Shown: positions 42,896-51,819 of the stretch, piece by piece
Layout of the letters: every line of letters starts with the position of its first letter
Position numbering within the stretch: the first letter of the stretch is position 1
Source of the DNA: Candidatus Nanosynbacter sp. TM7-075
Lineage (GTDB): Bacteria; Patescibacteriota; Saccharimonadia; Saccharimonadales; Saccharimonadaceae
Length of the DNA: 64,000 nucleotides
Direction: 5' to 3'
Assembly (NCBI RefSeq): GCF_022828255.1
Contig: NZ_JAJQJW010000001.1
Span: forward strand, 186,001 to 250,000
Position numbers and translations under genes: made by a program
The notes under the pieces: model-generated
Seen by the model: the letters and a program-made list of their open reading frames with translations, nothing else
Told to the model about the DNA's origin: nothing
The model's database searches: none

Positions 42896-43420
42896 ATGGC
42901 AATTTCACGCGATAAAAAACAAACTTTGGTTGCTGAACTGACAGAGCTATTAAAAGACGCTAAGGGCACGGCTTTTGCTCGATATCAAACCCTTACCGTT
43001 GCCGACCTACAAGAACTACGCAAGGCAGCTCGCGAAGCGGGTGTCACCATCAAGGTTGTTAAAAACCGATTGGTACGCGTAGCTCTTCAGGAAATCGACA
43101 CTTACAAAGAAACCGACACCAGCTTATTGGTTGGTCAATTGGTTTACGCCGTAAGTAGCGAAGATGAAGTTATGCCAGCAAAGATATTGGACACGTTTGC
43201 AAAAACACATCCAGCATTACAACTTGCAGGTGGCTTCTCAGGCGAAGGCTTGGCAATTAGCGAAGCTGACGTTAAAGCATTGGCAGGCCTACCAAGCAAA
43301 GACCAACTCGTTGCTCAAGTGGTATCACAATTGCTATCACCAGTACACGACACAGTCAACGCGCTTGGCGGCAATTTGCACGGACTTTTGGACGGCATCG
43401 AAGCCAAAGCTGCTGCTTAA
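42896..43420 (+). CDS. rplJ: 50S ribosomal protein uL10
   Basis: 174 residues. AISRDKKQTLVAELTELLKD, RKAAREAGVTIKVVKNRL and PSKDQLVAQVV match uL10, whose C-terminal helix carries bL12 dimers. AAAGGA precedes the ATG. It is behind a structured leader that probably mediates autoregulation. rplL follows 65 nt later. Confidence 0.96.
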   Translation: MAISRDKKQTLVAELTELLKDAKGTAFARYQTLTVADLQELRKAAREAGVTIKVVKNRLVRVALQEIDTYKETDTSLLVGQLVYAVSSEDEVMPAKILDTFAKTHPALQLAGGFSGEGLAISEADVKALAGLPSKDQLVAQVVSQLLSPVHDTVNALGGNLHGLLDGIEAKAAA

Positions 43421-43485
43421 GTTTAGCAATCAACACTAGTAACGTTGCAATCATCGCAACAATATAATAATAAAGGAGAATATCA

Positions 43486-43863
43486 ATGGCTGATATTAAG
43501 AAATTGGCTGAAGAACTTGTAAAATTGACAGTTCTAGAAGTTAACGAATTGAAAAATCATCTTAAAGAAGAATACGGCATCGAGCCAGCTGCTGCAGCTG
43601 TAGCTGTTGCTGGTCCAGCTGCTGGTGGTGACGCCGCTGCTGCTGACGAAAAAACTGAGTTCACAGTTACTTTGAAAGACGCTGGTTCTCAGAAGGTTGC
43701 AGTCATCAAGGCTGTTAAGGAAATCACTGGCCTAGGTCTAGGTGAAGCAAAAGCTATCGTTGACGGCGCTCCAGCACCAGTCAAGGAAAAAGTTTCTAAG
43801 GACGAAGCTGAAGCTGCAAAGAAAACTTTGGAAGACGCTGGCGCTACTGTCGAGCTTTCATAA
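43486..43863 (+). CDS. rplL: 50S ribosomal protein bL12 (L7/L12)
   Basis: 125 residues. N-terminal dimerisation domain, an Ala/Gly-rich hinge ([20 protein letters not shown]) and the C-terminal factor-binding domain ([20 protein letters not shown]). It recruits translational GTPases. AAAGGAG precedes the ATG. Confidence 0.97.
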   Translation: MADIKKLAEELVKLTVLEVNELKNHLKEEYGIEPAAAAVAVAGPAAGGDAAAADEKTEFTVTLKDAGSQKVAVIKAVKEITGLGLGEAKAIVDGAPAPVKEKVSKDEAEAAKKTLEDAGATVELS

Positions 43864-43894
43864 TTTGTTATACAATGCCAATTTGTTTCGTTTA

Positions 43895-43926
43895 ATCACC
43901 GTCCGCTCTGGGCGGTGATTTTTATG
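43895..43926 (+). terminator. Terminator after rplL
   Basis: ATCACCG pairs with CGGTGAT, extended by TCC/GGG, followed by TTTTTA. Confidence 0.8.
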
Positions 43927-44112
43927 TCGCCAATCTTAATATCACGAACCACGCGTCAATTTCAAGAGTAAAATTTGCAACACTTTTTTATTCATATCTT
44001 ATAGCGCTGTGGAAAATTGGATAAAAATAGATAACGCGACTTGATATAAATGTAAGGATATGCTATATATTAGTTAAGTATTATAAAAATAGACAAAGGA
44101 ATTGCGAGAACC

Positions 44113-44628
44113 ATGTCTGAATTACCAGAAAAGCAAATTAAGCGTCTGAGGACACTTATTCAAGAGGCGGAGACCAATTTAGCTGCCGCAAAAGAATTAT
44201 TGATTAGTATTATTGGCGACGATGGTCAAGTTGTTACGCCAAAAACTTCGTCAGATAATGTAGCGGGAAAGATTATCGAAGGCGTATTTGACGGACAAAT
44301 GATGCTCAGCCCGGATGGTAAAAATTACCCAATCCCAGCTAACTACGCTTCAAAGTCGAAGCTGGTTGAGGGCGACTTGATGAAATTGACAATCGCTGAA
44401 GACGGCAGCTTTATTTATAAGCAAATCGGTCCTGTGCCGCGAAAGCAGATTATCGGAACGCTCGTCCAGCACGACGGAATTTACTACGTCGAGGCTTCCG
44501 GCCGCGAATATCGTATTTTGCTTGCTAGCGTAACTTACTTCCGAATTAACGTCGGCGACCAAGTTACAATCATCATCCCTGAAGACAATCCTGACGCAAC
44601 TTGGGCTGCTGTCGAAGCTGCATTATAA
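44113..44628 (+). CDS. Hypothetical protein, CPR-style
   Basis: 171 residues. An N-terminal coiled-coil/helix (about 5-33, EKQIKRLRTLIQEAETNLAA) precedes a beta-rich domain (KIIEGVFDGQMMLSPDGKNY, VEGDLMKLTI, INVGDQVTIIIP) that looks OB- or barrel-like. No membrane segment. I do not recognise a named family. It starts 249 nt after rplL, behind a terminator; the gap also holds AT-rich promoter-like DNA (TATATT near 44064). DUF2797 gene follows 9 nt later, so the two probably form an operon. Confidence 0.6.
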   Translation: MSELPEKQIKRLRTLIQEAETNLAAAKELLISIIGDDGQVVTPKTSSDNVAGKIIEGVFDGQMMLSPDGKNYPIPANYASKSKLVEGDLMKLTIAEDGSFIYKQIGPVPRKQIIGTLVQHDGIYYVEASGREYRILLASVTYFRINVGDQVTIIIPEDNPDATWAAVEAAL

Positions 44629-44637
44629 GGAAATCTT

Positions 44638-45513
44638 ATGATACCGAGCGAGTTCTTGCTCAGTTACGCCAGTTTTAACGCTGATAATAAGCCTTTTATT
44701 GAATGTCAAGTTGGCGATAAAATTGAGCGTCATGAATTATTTGGACAAGATTTATCTCTTAAGTTTGATTTTTCTGTCAAGTATTGCGCGGGTTGGGTGG
44801 ATTTTGAGAATCGCTGTAGCCAAATTTGTCCAGATTACGCCACGGTTGATGAAAAGTATGAAAATTGCCTAAAATGCCGCGATAAAACAGGCTTCAATCC
44901 AGCATTTTACAACGCCAATTCGGTTTCCGCCCAACAAGAAAAAATCAATCAAAACCCGCACTTTGTTTACTTGGCGTACTTCGCGCCGAACGTCATAAAA
45001 GTTGGAATCTCGCAAGAAGAGCGCGGAATTCGGAGATTATTGGAGCAGGGAGCGCGATTAGCCATAAAATTAGAAACGTTTTCTTCGGCATTGATCGCCA
45101 GGCAGTACGAGGCGAAAATTTCCAAGCTAGACGGAATAGCTGAAACTCTGCCAGTTCACAAAAAGATGGAATTAATAAAACAAGCGTTTAACCGTACTGA
45201 CGGCGAAAGGGAATTGCGACAAAAATTACTTGAAATTGAGCAGAAAATTGGCGTGTCGTTTCCGAAATCCGAGCTAATTCCTTGCGAAAATTATTTTCAA
45301 ACCGCTGGTGTTGATTTGTCACGTGTCGTTTTAATGAAGGATTATGGTCAATTGGTCGGACATGTACGCAGCGTCATCGGCTCAATTGTCATCACTGATT
45401 ACGATAGTCAGCTGCTGGCTTACAATATTAAAAAGCTTATTGGCTATCGGGCGCAAAAAGTTGACAGAGAAATTGAGCTGGATTTACCAACAGAGCAATT
45501 AACGTTATTTTAG
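44638..45513 (+). CDS. DUF2797 family protein
   Basis: 291 residues. The N-terminal half has paired cysteines (KYCAGW, RCSQICPDY, NCLKCRDK), likely a zinc site. The middle HFVYLAYFAPNVIKVGISQE and RRLLEQGARLA resemble the GIY-YIG-like core of DUF2797. Role unknown; nucleic-acid binding or cutting is plausible. AAGGAAATCTT precedes the ATG. Confidence 0.75.
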   Translation: MIPSEFLLSYASFNADNKPFIECQVGDKIERHELFGQDLSLKFDFSVKYCAGWVDFENRCSQICPDYATVDEKYENCLKCRDKTGFNPAFYNANSVSAQQEKINQNPHFVYLAYFAPNVIKVGISQEERGIRRLLEQGARLAIKLETFSSALIARQYEAKISKLDGIAETLPVHKKMELIKQAFNRTDGERELRQKLLEIEQKIGVSFPKSELIPCENYFQTAGVDLSRVVLMKDYGQLVGHVRSVIGSIVITDYDSQLLAYNIKKLIGYRAQKVDREIELDLPTEQLTLF

Positions 45514-45611
45514 AACCTTATTTTTACAATATGCTTTTGATGAAATAGCTTGAAATTTTACTCTATTACTGATATATATAAATCAAACTTTCACAGTAAA
45601 GGAGGCTACCA

Positions 45612-45833
45612 ATGAGCTTAACTACAATATTATTAAATACTTCAATAGTACTGGCACGATACTTGCCATACATCTTGGGAGTGGTGACTCTAATTACATC
45701 AATATTCATCCTTAAGAAAGAAAAAATTAGCAAGAAGTCTAAGGCTCTGTTATTAACTTGCATAATTACTGCCATTATTACAATAATAATCGTATTTATG
45801 CGATCTCGAATACTCGGAAATCACATTTGTTAA
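45612..45833 (+). CDS. Small two-helix membrane protein
   Basis: 73 residues with two hydrophobic segments (around 12-34 and 44-62) separated by KKEKISKKSK, the pattern of many holin-like or small unknown membrane proteins. AAAGGAGG lies 9 nt before the ATG. No family is recognised. Its 3' end overlaps the start of a degraded ORF in another frame. Confidence 0.5.
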   Translation: MSLTTILLNTSIVLARYLPYILGVVTLITSIFILKKEKISKKSKALLLTCIITAIITIIIVFMRSRILGNHIC

Positions 45834-46026
45834 CGTCTACTACGGCGGCAGGTTTGGTAACATACCCGGTGATAGTCATGGTCATGTCAGAGCCACTGGC
45901 GGTCCGCTCGGCGAAAATATCGTCTATTGGAGGCTGCCTGAGAGCGAGGGCGGCCAGGTTATCATAGACAACTCATGGGAAACCATGAACGGCAACGACT
46001 TGCGCGATCACCTCACTGGCTTCTGA
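45802..46026 (+). pseudogene. C-terminal remnant of a larger gene
   Basis: An open frame without start codon reads VNVYYGGRFGNIPGDSHGHV, then RATGGPLGENIVYWRLPESE and a short tail to a TGA at 46024-46026. The composition is GC-richer than the AT-rich ORF upstream, and the sequence looks like real protein. I do not recognise the family. It probably is the 3' end of a lost or truncated gene and occupies the gap before 46085. Confidence 0.45.
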
Positions 46027-46072
46027 GTCATAAGACATCTGGATATGCCTGAAAACTATCCATCTTACCTGG

Positions 46073-46078
46073 TATAAT
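46073..46078 (+). promoter_or_regulatory. -10 box of the 46085 gene (leaderless)
   Basis: TATAAT ends 6 nt before ATG 46085. Confidence 0.7.
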
Positions 46079-46084
46079 TTCACT

Positions 46085-46477
46085 ATGAACAATTACTCAA
46101 ATTTTATATTCCCATCGGTAATTTTTGAAGCATTTCCAATTCTCGAAAAATTGGGTTATGTTCGACAATTCGCACCACTGATACCGCTTAGTCCAGATAC
46201 GACTTTTCACCTATTCGGCGGTAAGGATGGATACTTTCTTATACTAGTTATGACCGACTATGCTGACCCAATAGATCAAAGTCAAGAGTTAAAGAATATT
46301 TCTGGTGAATATGCGTTTGAATTTACTAAGCTTATCACGCCGCATAGCAATGATGAATATATTGAGATAAAAGAAAACGACGAGATACTTGAAGATCCAA
46401 CCGTGTCAGACCCTAATAGTTACTACCGTTTTTATGTCGCCGAAACAAAACACAAAATCGATCTGCGCTATCCATAA
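46085..46477 (+). CDS. Hypothetical protein
   Basis: 130 residues, soluble, acidic, with mixed alpha/beta pattern (FPSVIFEAFPILEKLGYVRQ at the N-terminus, FYVAETKHKIDLRYP at the end). No recognised motif. It has its own leaderless promoter and is followed by dnaX on a separate promoter. Confidence 0.55.
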   Translation: MNNYSNFIFPSVIFEAFPILEKLGYVRQFAPLIPLSPDTTFHLFGGKDGYFLILVMTDYADPIDQSQELKNISGEYAFEFTKLITPHSNDEYIEIKENDEILEDPTVSDPNSYYRFYVAETKHKIDLRYP

Positions 46478-46494
46478 AAAATGCCGTTTTCTGA

Positions 46495-46500
46495 TATAAT
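46495..46500 (+). promoter_or_regulatory. -10 box of dnaX, leaderless for a 6-codon upstream ORF
   Basis: TATAAT ends 6 nt before ATG 46507, not before the dnaX ATG at 46524. Confidence 0.65.
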
Positions 46501-46506
46501 TATCTC

Positions 46507-46527
46507 ATGAGGAGCATGAGGGGATGA
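46507..46527 (+). CDS. Leaderless 6-codon upstream ORF (MRSMRG)
   Basis: ATG AGG AGC ATG AGG GGA TGA. Its stop overlaps the dnaX start (ATGA), and GAGGGG inside it serves as dnaX ribosome-binding site. It probably couples leaderless initiation to dnaX translation. The peptide itself need not have a function. Confidence 0.5.
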   Translation: MRSMRG

Positions 46528-47972
46528 GTCAGGCGCTATATCGTAAATATCGCAGTCGCAGTTTGGATGAAGTTTTAGGTCAAGATCACGTGACTAGTAT
46601 TTTACGTCGAGCGTTAGAGCAGGGAAAAATTGCTCATGCGTACTTGTTGACCGGACCGCGCGGCGTGGGAAAAACATCGGTGGCGCGAATTCTGGCGCAC
46701 GAAATTAACCACTTGCCATATGACGACGATTCTTCAAACTTGGATATTATTGAAATTGACGCAGCCAGCAATAACGGCGTTGATGACATTCGCGCTTTAA
46801 GAGAAAAGGCCCAAGTCGCGCCTGTTTCTGCACCGAAAAAAGTTTATATCATCGACGAAGTTCACATGCTGTCAAAATCAGCATTTAACGCGCTATTAAA
46901 AACCTTGGAAGAACCGCCAGAACACGTGGTGTTTATCTTAGCTACAACCGACGCCGACAAACTTCCAGCCACCATTCTTAGCCGTGTTCAGCAATTTTTC
47001 TTCCGCCCAATTCCGACGGAAATTATGACGCGCCAGTTAATGAATATAGCGAAGAAAGAGGGATTTGCAATCGAAGAGGACGCCGCCAGGTTAATTGCTG
47101 AACGTTCCCGTGGCGGATTCCGTGACGGCATTAGTACGCTTGACCAATTGTCGATTTTAGCAACATCAGACCAGCCACTGACGGCGAATATGGTTACCGA
47201 ATATTTGGGACTGAGTGACGCGACAATACTTGGCAATTTGTTGGATTCATATCCATCCGACGACAATGAGAAAGTCCTAAATATCTTCCAGGAATTAGAA
47301 AATAGCGGCGCGAATTCAATTGTTGTGTCGCATCAATTATTGTCGATTGCTCGCAATAGATTACGGAAAAATCCGAATCTTATTGGGTTGGTTCAGCAAT
47401 TGATCGAGGTTGATCGACACCCGCACCCAGACTTGAAATTATTGACGATATTCATGAATAGCAATTCTCAGCAGGCAAAAAAGCCAGTCGCGCCAAAGAA
47501 AAATATAGCTCAAGCCGCGACCCAAAAACCCGCCGAAAAACCAACGCCAATCAAGCCCGCAGAGCCAGCAAAACCGACCGAAAAGCCGATTAAAAAAGAA
47601 GAAAAACCAGCCGAGCCAGCAAAAAAACCCGCCGAAAAACCAAAGAAAACTGACGCGCCACTAGAGCTAAATTGGGAAAAAGTCATTGAAAGAGCGAAGG
47701 GAAAATCCCTCGGACTGGCGTCATTATTACAGAAAAGCCAGTGGTCGTTTGATGGTGAAAAATTGACAATTTATGCAGGTTCCGCGTTTTATAAGAAAAA
47801 GCTGGACGACGCAAAAAACAAACCATTGATTTCGGAAATTATCTCAGAAGAAACCGCGATGGATTTGGAAATTGATATAATTGGAGAGAAGAAGCCGCCA
47901 GAGGACGAAAAATTGGCGGAAATTGCAGAATTAATGGGTGGTGGCGAAGAAGTTAAGCTGGAGGATATTTAA
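46524..47972 (+). CDS. dnaX: DNA polymerase III subunit gamma/tau
   Basis: 482 residues. AAA+ clamp-loader ATPase: Walker A GPRGVGKT (44-51), Walker B VYIIDEVHML, sensor SRVQ (usually SRC). The four-cysteine zinc insert between Walker A and EIDAASNNGVDDIR is absent. A long Lys/Pro/Glu-rich linker (~320-385) precedes the C-terminal tau-like domain. The stop overlaps dnaB (TAATG), giving a dnaX-dnaB replication operon. Confidence 0.95.
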   Translation: MSQALYRKYRSRSLDEVLGQDHVTSILRRALEQGKIAHAYLLTGPRGVGKTSVARILAHEINHLPYDDDSSNLDIIEIDAASNNGVDDIRALREKAQVAPVSAPKKVYIIDEVHMLSKSAFNALLKTLEEPPEHVVFILATTDADKLPATILSRVQQFFFRPIPTEIMTRQLMNIAKKEGFAIEEDAARLIAERSRGGFRDGISTLDQLSILATSDQPLTANMVTEYLGLSDATILGNLLDSYPSDDNEKVLNIFQELENSGANSIVVSHQLLSIARNRLRKNPNLIGLVQQLIEVDRHPHPDLKLLTIFMNSNSQQAKKPVAPKKNIAQAATQKPAEKPTPIKPAEPAKPTEKPIKKEEKPAEPAKKPAEKPKKTDAPLELNWEKVIERAKGKSLGLASLLQKSQWSFDGEKLTIYAGSAFYKKKLDDAKNKPLISEIISEETAMDLEIDIIGEKKPPEDEKLAEIAELMGGGEEVKLEDI

Positions 47973-49324
47973 TGGCAGACAAGAGCGAAGAAGTAAAAGG
48001 GAAGATACCACCACAAAATTTGGACGCGGAAAAGAGTTTGCTTGGGGCGGTTTTAATTGACGAGGAAGTTTTGGCAGACGCCGCAGAGATTACTCACCCT
48101 AGCGATTTTTACGACAAGAATCACGGATTGATTTTTGCTGGAATGATGCGACTATTTGAAAAACATAAGCCTGTCGATCTATTGACCTTAACCGACGAAT
48201 TGAAACGAAAGGACGAGCTGGAATTAGTCGGCGGATCGGCATATCTGACAGAGCTAACGAACTACGTCCCAACGGCGGCGCACGCATCGGCTTACGCGGA
48301 GATGATTGCGCAAGCAGCAGTTCGCAGGCGTCTGATAAAAGCGAGCGGTGACATTTCCGAGCTTGGCTATGACGAATCGACGACCACGCAGGAATTATTA
48401 GAGAAGGCCGAAGCTGAACTTTTCAGCGTATCAGACCAATCAACCAAGCAAGATTTGGTCAGTCTGGAAAGTATTCTGACGGATAGCTTTGATCGAATCG
48501 AAGAGCTCAGTAAAAATAAAGGCTCTCTCAGAGGAGTCCGCACTGGCTATCGCGATCTGGACAATATGACCGCTGGCTTGCAAAAATCGGACTTGATTAT
48601 TCTGGCGGCGCGTCCAGCCATGGGTAAGACAACGCTGGTGACAAATTTGGCTTATAACGTGGCGACGATTGAGAAAAATCCTGTCCTATTCTTCAGCCTA
48701 GAGATGAGCAAGGAGCAGCTGGTCGACCGTATGTTGGCGGATGCGTCGGGGGTTGATAGCTGGAATATTCGCACCGGAAATCTGAGCGATGAAGATTTTG
48801 CTAAATTGTCTGAGGCTATGGGAGAAATGGCTGAGGCACCAATTTATATCGATGACACGCCGGGATTATCAGTTTTGGAGATGCGAACTAAAGCGCGTCG
48901 AATTGCCCACGAGAACCAATTGGGATTAATCATCGTCGACTATTTGCAACTTATGCAGGCCAACGGAAACCACAACGGAAACCGCGTTCAGGAAGTTTCG
49001 GAAATTTCCCGTGGACTGAAGCTTATTGCTCGCGAATTGAATGTGCCGCTAATTGCCCTGAGCCAGCTGAGCCGTTCCGTTGAATCGCGCACGCCGCCAA
49101 TTCCACAACTAGCCGACCTGCGTGAATCCGGTTCCATTGAGCAGGACGCCGACATCGTGAGCTTTATTTATCGCCCTGGATATTACGAGCCTGACAACCC
49201 AGAAGTCCAGAATATTACAGACTTAATCATCGCTAAGCACCGTAACGGCCCAGTTGGTAAAGTCCAATTGTACTTCCACCCAGAGCGCCTACGCTTTATG
49301 AGCCTGGATCGCAAGCATGAATAG
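47972..49324 (+). CDS. dnaB: Replicative DNA helicase DnaB
   Basis: 450 residues. The N-terminal DnaG/DnaC-contact domain (PPQNLDAEKSLLGAVLIDEE) is followed by the RecA-like motor: Walker A RPAMGKTT, H2 LIIVDYLQLM and the arginine-finger region. No intein interrupts it. Unwinds DNA at the fork. Translationally coupled to dnaX. Confidence 0.97.
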   Translation: MADKSEEVKGKIPPQNLDAEKSLLGAVLIDEEVLADAAEITHPSDFYDKNHGLIFAGMMRLFEKHKPVDLLTLTDELKRKDELELVGGSAYLTELTNYVPTAAHASAYAEMIAQAAVRRRLIKASGDISELGYDESTTTQELLEKAEAELFSVSDQSTKQDLVSLESILTDSFDRIEELSKNKGSLRGVRTGYRDLDNMTAGLQKSDLIILAARPAMGKTTLVTNLAYNVATIEKNPVLFFSLEMSKEQLVDRMLADASGVDSWNIRTGNLSDEDFAKLSEAMGEMAEAPIYIDDTPGLSVLEMRTKARRIAHENQLGLIIVDYLQLMQANGNHNGNRVQEVSEISRGLKLIARELNVPLIALSQLSRSVESRTPPIPQLADLRESGSIEQDADIVSFIYRPGYYEPDNPEVQNITDLIIAKHRNGPVGKVQLYFHPERLRFMSLDRKHE

Positions 49325-49332
49325 AATTGTGT

Positions 49333-49338
49333 TATAAT
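49333..49338 (+). promoter_or_regulatory. -10 box of the 49346 gene (leaderless)
   Basis: TATAAT ends 7 nt before ATG 49346. Confidence 0.65.
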
Positions 49339-49345
49339 CATACCA

Positions 49346-50806
49346 ATGAAAAAGCAAAAAGTTACCGATATATTCCTTTACCGATGGCGCTACGTTTTCG
49401 GCTATACGTTGCTGGCGCTGCTATACACAGGAGCTATTATAATTTCCGCGTTGCACGTGCCGGGGGGCTTGTCGCAAGCAGAAATCGACATGGTCAATAC
49501 GACAAATCATTTGAATTTTAGCATCGAGGGAATCGCCATCACGAATCTGCCATTTCACCTTCTTCAATTGTTATTCTTCAAACTGTTTGGCGTCAGCTTA
49601 TTAACAATTAAAGCACCCGCCGTAATCCTTTCAATCGCCAGCTCCGTCGCTATTTTCTTCCTCTTAAAACGCTGGTTTAAGCCGTCCACAACGATTCTAT
49701 CATTATTGATCATGGCAACGACCGGACAATTCTTATTCATCGGACAAAGCGCAACTGTTGGCATTTTATACATCTTTTACACCGCGCTAACTTTACTTTT
49801 TGCTACATTAATTCTCCAGAAAGCCCAGAACGCTTCCATTTGGCGAATCAGCTTAGCCATCACCACGGCATTCAGCCTCTTCACTCCGTATTTTTGGTAT
49901 ATCAATCTGGGACTTCTGATCATCGCCTTTCTACATCCGCACCCACGCTATTTCCTCATCTCCCGAAAACATCGTAAATCTTGGATTGTGCCGTCCGCTA
50001 TTTTATTCGCGATTGGTTGTGCGATTAGTTTTCTTTGCTATAAATCCCACGCGCTATTTTACAACCTCATCGGCATCAACAGTCTAAGTTTTGACATCGT
50101 TGCAAACCTCAGGACTTTATATTACACATACATCCGCATTTTTCCATCAGTAGTAGGGAACCAAATCACGCCAATTATGGACATCAACGCAATGGTATTG
50201 ATCGGACTAGGGCTATTCCGCAGCTTCCAAAAAATCTCCAGCGCCCGCTCGTTTATGATTTGGTCGTGGCTAATCTTAGCATTGGCGCTACTCATCTTCC
50301 AGCCAAGCCTCACCCCGATAATCATCATCCCACTATTCATTCTTTTGGCGGTCGGATTGGAATCCCTAATGAATATGTGGTACGGACTTTTCCCGCGCAA
50401 CCCATACGCTCGCGGCGCAGGACTGGTTCTTATATCAATGCTAATCATCGTTATGGTGGCAGGCGGCAGCTTCCGCTATATTGACGGTTATCGTTATTTC
50501 CCAGAAGCAGTTTCGCGCTTTAATAAAGATTTATCTCTACTCCGTAAAAATACCGCGCCGACCGATTCATTCTTGTTATTGGTCAGCAAAGAAGAATCGC
50601 CAATTTACGAAGCGCTTAAAAAACACAACTATCACCAGATATCAATTATCCACACAGCGCCAGCGAATGTAGGACAGACTTTATATGTGAGCCACAGCGT
50701 AAAGTCTCAAATTCCGCAGACTTACTCTGGACACTTGTCGTCAGTAATCGTCAATGACCATAAAGACGGCGACCGCTTCTATATCTACACATCCGACCGC
50801 AAATAG
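49346..50806 (+). CDS. Polytopic membrane protein, GT39/PMT-like glycosyltransferase
   Basis: 486 residues with about ten hydrophobic segments. A first helix (YTLLALLYTGAIIISALH) is followed by an extracytoplasmic loop and a long multispanning body, then a soluble C-terminal domain (about 390-486). The layout fits lipid-linked-sugar glycosyltransferases (GT39/83-like), but the usual acidic loop motif is weak, so the assignment is tentative. Confidence 0.55.
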   Translation: MKKQKVTDIFLYRWRYVFGYTLLALLYTGAIIISALHVPGGLSQAEIDMVNTTNHLNFSIEGIAITNLPFHLLQLLFFKLFGVSLLTIKAPAVILSIASSVAIFFLLKRWFKPSTTILSLLIMATTGQFLFIGQSATVGILYIFYTALTLLFATLILQKAQNASIWRISLAITTAFSLFTPYFWYINLGLLIIAFLHPHPRYFLISRKHRKSWIVPSAILFAIGCAISFLCYKSHALFYNLIGINSLSFDIVANLRTLYYTYIRIFPSVVGNQITPIMDINAMVLIGLGLFRSFQKISSARSFMIWSWLILALALLIFQPSLTPIIIIPLFILLAVGLESLMNMWYGLFPRNPYARGAGLVLISMLIIVMVAGGSFRYIDGYRYFPEAVSRFNKDLSLLRKNTAPTDSFLLLVSKEESPIYEALKKHNYHQISIIHTAPANVGQTLYVSHSVKSQIPQTYSGHLSSVIVNDHKDGDRFYIYTSDRK

Positions 50807-50838
50807 GGTATAATTGTAAGTGTTAAATAAGGAGGAAT

Positions 50839-51129
50839 ATGGCGTTTGATCAGGTAAAAATGCTGCAACAATTACGCAAAGCACAGAAACAATTAGGCAA
50901 AGAAATCATCGAAGTTGAGGCTGGCGATGGCGCTGTGATCGTACAAATCACTGGCGAGTTAAAGATTAAATCTGTAAAGATTGACCCAGAAATGATTGAT
51001 CTGGAGAATATTGAAGAGTTGGAACACTGGATCGAAATCGCAGTTCGCGACGGTATGACAAAGGCTCAGGAAGTCGCTGCTGAAACTATGAAGCCATTGA
51101 TGGGCGGCCTAGGCAACTTGCCATTCTAA
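50839..51129 (+). CDS. ybaB: YbaB/EbfC nucleoid-associated protein
   Basis: 96 residues. The KMLQQLRKAQKQLGKEI coiled-coil and the ITGELKIKSVKIDPEMID strand block are typical. It binds DNA as a dimer. AAGGAGGA precedes the ATG. The recR gene follows 4 nt later, the classical ybaB-recR pair. Confidence 0.92.
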   Translation: MAFDQVKMLQQLRKAQKQLGKEIIEVEAGDGAVIVQITGELKIKSVKIDPEMIDLENIEELEHWIEIAVRDGMTKAQEVAAETMKPLMGGLGNLPF

Positions 51130-51133
51130 AGTC

Positions 51134-51751
51134 ATGTCAATCGACATTTTACCAAAAGCCCTGACTGCTTTAATTGATGATTTTGGTAATCTACCTGGAG
51201 TTGGACCGCGTACGGCTGAAAGATATGCCTACGCGGTTTTACGCCGTAATCCCAAATCTGCAAAGCAATTAGCGCATTCATTAGACCAATTGCACGACCG
51301 AGTAAAAACCTGCCCGAAGACATTTGCGTTGATCGATTCAGATGACGACGTGTCACCTTTATACGCAGATTCGAACAGGAATAAAAAAGTAGTTTGTGTA
51401 GTCGAAGAGCCGCTAGATATCGTTGCTATAGAAAGAACAGGGCAGTTCTTGGGTACATACCACGTGCTGGGCGGCGTTATCTCACCAATTGATAATATTG
51501 GACCAGAGCAATTGCATATCCCAGAACTAATTGAGCGCATAAAAACCGACGACGTTCAGGAGATTATCATCGCCACGAATGCTTCAGTTGAAGGCGAGTC
51601 GACCGCGCTATTCCTACAGCGTTACATCCAAGAAGCTGGCTTGAATACGACTATCACACGCTTAGCTAGAGGCATTCCAGTCGGTGTTGACCTTGAGTAC
51701 GCAGACCAAATTACGCTAACTCACGCACTAGAAGGTCGAAAACAATTATAA
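51134..51751 (+). CDS. recR: Recombination mediator RecR, zinc finger degenerate
   Basis: 205 residues. Helix-hairpin-helix (DDFGNLPGVGPRTAERYAYA) and Toprim (VVCVVEEPLDI, IIIATNASVEGE, ARGIPVGVDLEYAD) are normal. The C4 zinc finger is not: the CxxC...CxxC region reads TCPKTFALIDSDDDVSPLY, keeping one of four cysteines. RecR works with RecO/RecF in loading RecA at gaps. Pair with ybaB. Confidence 0.94.
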   Translation: MSIDILPKALTALIDDFGNLPGVGPRTAERYAYAVLRRNPKSAKQLAHSLDQLHDRVKTCPKTFALIDSDDDVSPLYADSNRNKKVVCVVEEPLDIVAIERTGQFLGTYHVLGGVISPIDNIGPEQLHIPELIERIKTDDVQEIIIATNASVEGESTALFLQRYIQEAGLNTTITRLARGIPVGVDLEYADQITLTHALEGRKQL

Positions 51752-51774
51752 ATTTAAAGCTTCATAACCAATAA

Positions 51775-51803
51775 AAATACCCGCCATCTCGGCGGGTATT
51801 TCG
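51775..51803. terminator. Terminator between recR and the convergent surface protein gene
   Basis: AAATACCCGCC pairs with GGCGGGTATTT around ATCTC. Flanked by A and T runs, usable both ways. Confidence 0.85.
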
Positions 51804-51819
51804 TTGCTAGCTTAGCTTA

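Noticed and set aside
46524..49324. Replication origin near dnaX-dnaB
   Set aside because: No dnaA, dnaN or cluster of DnaA boxes was seen; dnaX-dnaB alone is not evidence of an origin.
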